Positions 13,317 through 15,988 of a stretch of DNA of 15,988 nt are shown piece by piece; the first letter of the stretch is position 1, and every line of letters starts with the position of its first letter. The DNA lies in the NCBI GenBank assembly GCA_958419975.1, contig CATZIG010000024.1, forward strand, positions 1-15,988, written 5' to 3'. A program made the translations under genes and the position numbers. This DNA comes from an uncultured Collinsella sp. Lineage in GTDB: Bacteria; Actinomycetota; Coriobacteriia; Coriobacteriales; Coriobacteriaceae. The notes below the pieces were generated by a model. The model made no database searches and was not told where the DNA came from. It worked only from the letters and a program-made list of their open reading frames with translations.

Positions 13317-13865
13317 ATGCCTATCAACAAACGAGAGAGCCTGCTGTTCACCTTTATCATGTGCTTTTGCATGGTGCTCTGGATGAGCATCTACAACGTT
13401 GCCCTGCAGCATGGGGCCATCAACGGCGAGGTTGTTGCCGCTGCATGGCTTGGCTTCCCCGTTGCCTACGTCTTTGCCATGTGCTGCGACTGGTTTATCG
13501 CCAGCCCGCTGGCCAAAGGCTTCGCCTTCAAGTTCCTGGTTACTCCGGGCAAGAGCTCGCCGCTTGCCATGACGCTCGCCGTCAGCTCCTGCATGGTCGT
13601 TCCCATGGTCATCATCATGTCGCTGTACGGTGCCTGTGAGGGTCTGACGCACATGCCCGGCGGCATCCTTGCGAACCTGTATTCCGTGCCCGCGATCTGG
13701 ATGATCAACATCCCGCATAATTTTGTGATGGCGCTGCCGTGGAACCTTTTGGTAGCCGGTCCGATTTCCCGCTTCGTCTTCCGTCGCGCCTTCCCTGTGG
13801 GGACGGTTTTCGAGGAGGAGCATGCCGAGCTCTTGGAGCAGGCTATGGCTCCTGAGTGCGAGTAG
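13317..13865 (+). CDS. DUF2798 family membrane protein
   Basis: The 182-aa protein consists mostly of four hydrophobic segments at about residues 7-29, 38-62, 84-107 and 120-150. The first and third pairs look like two copies of the DUF2798 unit: LLFTFIMCFCMVLWMSIYN and MTLAVSSCMVVPMVIIMSLY occupy equivalent positions, each followed by a second hydrophobic helix containing conserved aromatic residues. The C-terminus is short and acidic (EEEHAELLEQAM). The family has no established biochemical function that I know of. I chose the ATG at 13317, preceded by AGAAAGGA. Frames starting earlier run into the hairpin at 13224-13272. Because a terminator-like stem lies in its leader and no good promoter is seen between that stem and the ATG, expression may be controlled by transcription attenuation. 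There is no operon partner downstream. Confidence 0.75.
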   Translation: MPINKRESLLFTFIMCFCMVLWMSIYNVALQHGAINGEVVAAAWLGFPVAYVFAMCCDWFIASPLAKGFAFKFLVTPGKSSPLAMTLAVSSCMVVPMVIIMSLYGACEGLTHMPGGILANLYSVPAIWMINIPHNFVMALPWNLLVAGPISRFVFRRAFPVGTVFEEEHAELLEQAMAPECE

Positions 13866-14031
13866 CTCGCTTAGGGATCTGCTGAGCGCGGGCGACTTGC
13901 TTGGTTGGAGCCCTAAGCGTGGATAGCTCTTTCGGCGACATCGCGGGCGTGAGCGGTGCGCATGACCGGAGGGCCCGTGCTGCTCCGTTGCCCGACGTGC
14001 TAGCGCGCAGAACAATCTGTTGGTGCATTCG

Positions 14032-14064
14032 GCGGCTGCTGAAGCGTTTCGGCAGCCGCTTTTT
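14032..14064 (+). terminator. Intrinsic terminator before the activase gene
   Basis: GCGGCTGCTGAA (14032-14043) pairs with TTCGGCAGCCGC (14048-14059), with one T-G wobble, around GCGT and is followed by five T (14060-14064). It lies 167 bp after the DUF2798 stop, so it ends either that transcript or a separate RNA encoded in the gap. Confidence 0.92.
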
Positions 14065-14076
14065 ATACGGAGTTTA

Positions 14077-14097
14077 AATACAACAGTCTGTTGTATT
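14077..14097. promoter_or_regulatory. 21-bp palindromic operator candidate upstream of the activase gene
   Basis: AATACAACAG and CTGTTGTATT are exact reverse complements separated by one T. The site is 49 bp before the activase ATG, just downstream of a terminator, where the promoter should be. Its length, centre spacing and A/T-rich half-sites resemble operators of TetR/AcrR-family repressors. No regulator gene is in the window, so the binding protein is unknown. Candidate -10 and -35 boxes around it are weak (for example TATATC at 14109-14114). Confidence 0.65.
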
Positions 14098-14146
14098 ACG
14101 TAGAGTGGTATATCTCTAGCGGGAAAAATGCGAGAGACGGAGCATT

Positions 14147-15988
14147 ATGGCGTTGCTAGTAGGACTGGACGTAGGGTCGACGACGACCAAAGTTTACGCG
14201 ATGCACGAGGATATGACCGAGGCGTGGTGGGGATATCGCCGCCACGGGGCGTGTCAGACAGCGAGCGTGCGCGCCATGCTCGGCGAGCTCGCCGAGCGCT
14301 TTCTCCATGAGTCGCTGCGCGTTGCGGTGACCGGCTCGGGTGCGCGCGATATCGCGACCGCGCTGGGCGCCTCGTACGTTCAGGAGGTGGTCGCCAACGC
14401 GCTCGCGATCAGCAGGTTCTATCCGCAGACGCGCTGCGCCATCGAGCTGGGCGGCCAAGACGCCAAGATGATCTTCTTCCGCACCAACGATAAGGGAGAC
14501 ATCGAGGTTGCCGACATGCGCATGAACGGCTCGTGCGCAGGCGGTACCGGTGCATTTATCGACGAGATGGCAAAGCTCATGGGGGTCGGCACCGAATCGG
14601 GCGAGTTCGAGCAGCTCGCAAGCCGGGGAACGACCGTCCACGAGGTCTCGGGCCGCTGCGGCGTGTACGCAAAGACCGATATCCAGCCGCTGCTCAACGA
14701 GGGCATTCCTGCCACCGACCTGGCGCTTTCGGCGCTTCACGCGGTCGCCCGCCAAACGATCGGCGGTCTGGCCCAGGGTATCGACATCGAGCCGCCGGTA
14801 ATCTTCGAGGGCGGTACGCTCGCCTACAACCCCACACTGGTCCGCGTGTTCCGGGAGCAACTGAATCTATCGGACGATCAGGTTATCGTCCCGCGCGATC
14901 CGCAGATCATGGTCGCGCGCGGTGCCGCCCTGTCGCTGACCGACATGTTCGCATCGTCCCAACCGATCGACCTTCCCGACGCTTTTGTCCGGCTGGATAA
15001 GCTCGAGACGGTCGCGCCCGCAAGCGGGGAGGGACGTCTTGCCCAGCCCTTTTTTGCCACACCTGCCGAGCAGGCGGATTTTACGGCACGCCATGGCAAA
15101 GAGACGCCGGCAAAGGGTCCGGATGCGTATGCGCCCGGAGAGACGGTGCGTGTGGCGCTCGGTATCGATTCGGGGAGCACGACGACCAAGTTCGCCCTGG
15201 TCGATGAGGCGGGTGAGCTTGTCGATTCGTTCTACGCGTCTAATAACGGCAGACCGCTCGACGTCGCCCAACAGGGTCTTGTCAGCTTGAAGAACCGCTG
15301 GGAGACAGCGGGAGTCACGCTTGCGATCGATGCCGTGGGCACCACGGGATACGGCGAGGAGCTTTTCGCGCGCGCGTTCCACGCCGACTACCATACGGTC
15401 GAGACGGTCGCGCACGCCCGCGCCGCGTGCGCATGCGTTCCCGATGCGACCTTCGTGCTCGACATCGGCGGACAGGATATGAAGGCCATCTGGCTCAACC
15501 ACGGCGTGCTGACCGATATCGTCGTCAACGAGGCGTGCTCTGCGGGCTGCGGCTCGTTCCTCGAGGGTTTTGCCAAAAACCTCGGAATAGCCGTTGAGGA
15601 TATCGCGACCGAGGCATTTTCGTCCAAAGCCCCCGCCGTTCTCGGCAGCCGCTGCACGGTGTTCATGAACAGCAGCGTCGTTTCCGAGCAGCGGCGCGGT
15701 AAGGGTCCGGGCGACATCATGGCCGGTCTCTGCCGTTCGATTATCGAGAACGTGTTCACCAAGGTCATTCGCGTTTCAAATCTCAACCGTCTGGGCGACA
15801 AAGTCGTCGTCCAGGGCGGCACGTTCCGAAACGACGCGGTGCTGCGCGCATTCGAGCAGTATCTGGGCAAACCCGTCACGCGTGCGCCCCACCCGGGGCT
15901 GATGGGCGCTATCGGTATCGCCCTGCTCGCGCGCGAGGAATGCCGCAAGGGCGACGCCGGCACGTCGTTTATCGGGCTCGATGCCGTG
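14147..15988 (+). CDS. Acyl-CoA dehydratase activase (BadF/BadG/BcrA/BcrD family), double ASKHA domain; 3' end outside window
   Basis: The frame stays open for 614 codons to the window edge. Such ATPases reduce 2-hydroxyacyl-CoA dehydratases or benzoyl-CoA reductase-like partners by ATP-driven single-electron transfer, and are oxygen-sensitive. Two ASKHA ATPase domains are visible. Domain 1 (about 3-290) has GLDVGSTTTKVY, ELGGQDAKM, CAGGTGAF and EGGTLAYNP. Domain 2 (about 335-600) has GIDSGSTTTKFA, DIGGQDMKA, CSAGCGSF and GGTFRNDAV. Each domain keeps the cysteine pair that binds the bridging [4Fe-4S] cluster: C130 with C171, and C464 with C503. The second spacing, 39 residues, equals that in activase HgdC (C127, C166 from memory). 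Large proteins of this type usually continue into DUF2229 and dehydratase-like domains, to about 1,400 residues, so roughly half may lie outside. The ATG at 14147 has ACGGAG 4 bp upstream. A palindromic operator candidate at 14077-14097 suggests dedicated regulation. Confidence 0.9.
   Translation, partial: MALLVGLDVGSTTTKVYAMHEDMTEAWWGYRRHGACQTASVRAMLGELAERFLHESLRVAVTGSGARDIATALGASYVQEVVANALAISRFYPQTRCAIELGGQDAKMIFFRTNDKGDIEVADMRMNGSCAGGTGAFIDEMAKLMGVGTESGEFEQLASRGTTVHEVSGRCGVYAKTDIQPLLNEGIPATDLALSALHAVARQTIGGLAQGIDIEPPVIFEGGTLAYNPTLVRVFREQLNLSDDQVIVPRDPQIMVARGAALSLTDMFASSQPIDLPDAFVRLDKLETVAPASGEGRLAQPFFATPAEQADFTARHGKETPAKGPDAYAPGETVRVALGIDSGSTTTKFALVDEAGELVDSFYASNNGRPLDVAQQGLVSLKNRWETAGVTLAIDAVGTTGYGEELFARAFHADYHTVETVAHARAACACVPDATFVLDIGGQDMKAIWLNHGVLTDIVVNEACSAGCGSFLEGFAKNLGIAVEDIATEAFSSKAPAVLGSRCTVFMNSSVVSEQRRGKGPGDIMAGLCRSIIENVFTKVIRVSNLNRLGDKVVVQGGTFRNDAVLRAFEQYLGKPVTRAPHPGLMGAIGIALLAREECRKGDAGTSFIGLDAV

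Larger units (their letters stand above)
13866..14146. other. 281-bp intergenic region rich in inverted repeats; possible structured RNA
   Basis: No protein frame has plausible composition here. CGCTTAGGG (13868-13876) pairs perfectly with CCCTAAGCG (13911-13919) around 34 nt. CGGGC (13944-13948) pairs with GCCCG (13973-13977) and encloses CGGT/ACCG (13954-13957, 13965-13968). CGGAG/CTCCG also occurs near 13967-13988 as an alternative pairing. The series ends in a strong terminator at 14032-14064. The arrangement could be a small RNA or leader RNA about 190 nt long. I could not match it to a riboswitch, T-box, 6S, SRP RNA or tmRNA that I know. The operator-like palindrome and the activase ribosome binding site occupy the right end. 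Confidence 0.4.

Noticed and set aside
13866..14031. T-box, cobalamin riboswitch, 6S RNA or tmRNA in the gap before the activase
   Set aside because: I looked for the conserved cores (T-box sequence, B12 box, SRP tetraloop region, tmRNA ends) and found none. Only generic stems remain.
1..15988. CRISPR array, prophage, insertion sequence or defence island
   Set aside because: There are no regularly spaced direct repeats, no transposase or integrase motifs, and no nuclease, toxin-antitoxin or restriction genes. All coding regions are housekeeping or common accessory metabolism.

Overview
This window looks like ordinary chromosome from a high-GC actinobacterium of the class Coriobacteriia, most likely Collinsella or a close relative. 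That placement is inference from several signs: strong G/C preference at third codon positions, a Veg-family gene directly before ispE (a Firmicutes-like arrangement often kept in Coriobacteriia), a streptococcal-like MurE substrate motif, a very large acyl-CoA dehydratase activase, and short intergenic repeats built on a TTGGGGACG core. Every convincing gene is on the + strand. The long open frames on the - strand are codon-bias shadows.

Layout. Positions 1-1071 hold the 3' part of asnB, closed by an intrinsic terminator. A promoter overlapping the end of that terminator drives murE (1184-2746), followed by a HAD-superfamily phosphatase (2854-3765), murI (3819-4703) and rph (4759-5484). After a 141-bp gap come rdgB (5626-6267) and dtd (6271-6717), 3 bp apart. 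A clear promoter then precedes veg (6848-7144) and ispE (7147-8043). A tRNA-Pro(CGG) gene with its own terminator, tatA, greA and lysS follow, most separated by intrinsic terminators. The last third is looser: a 331-bp gap with two hairpins and a perfect 21-bp-arm palindrome, a ThrE-type amino-acid exporter (11527-13095), a DUF2798 membrane protein behind a terminator-like hairpin (13317-13865), a 281-bp gap rich in inverted repeats, and the first 614 codons of a large double-domain acyl-CoA dehydratase activase that runs off the right edge.

How the genes fit together. murE and murI serve peptidoglycan synthesis. rph, rdgB and dtd are quality-control enzymes (tRNA 3' trimming, non-canonical NTP removal, D-aminoacyl-tRNA hydrolysis). 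ispE belongs to the MEP isoprenoid pathway that also supplies the undecaprenyl carrier of cell-wall synthesis. tRNA-Pro, lysS and greA belong to translation and transcription, and tatA to protein export. The activase points to anaerobic radical dehydration of acyl-CoA compounds and appears to be separately regulated: a 21-bp palindrome sits about 50 bp before its start codon.

I see no CRISPR array, transposase, phage gene or defence system. The most interesting items are the LysRS with an appended MetRS/Trbp111-type tRNA-binding domain, the possible structured RNA and operator before the activase, the leader hairpin before the DUF2798 gene, and a dispersed family of GGGACG palindromic repeats.
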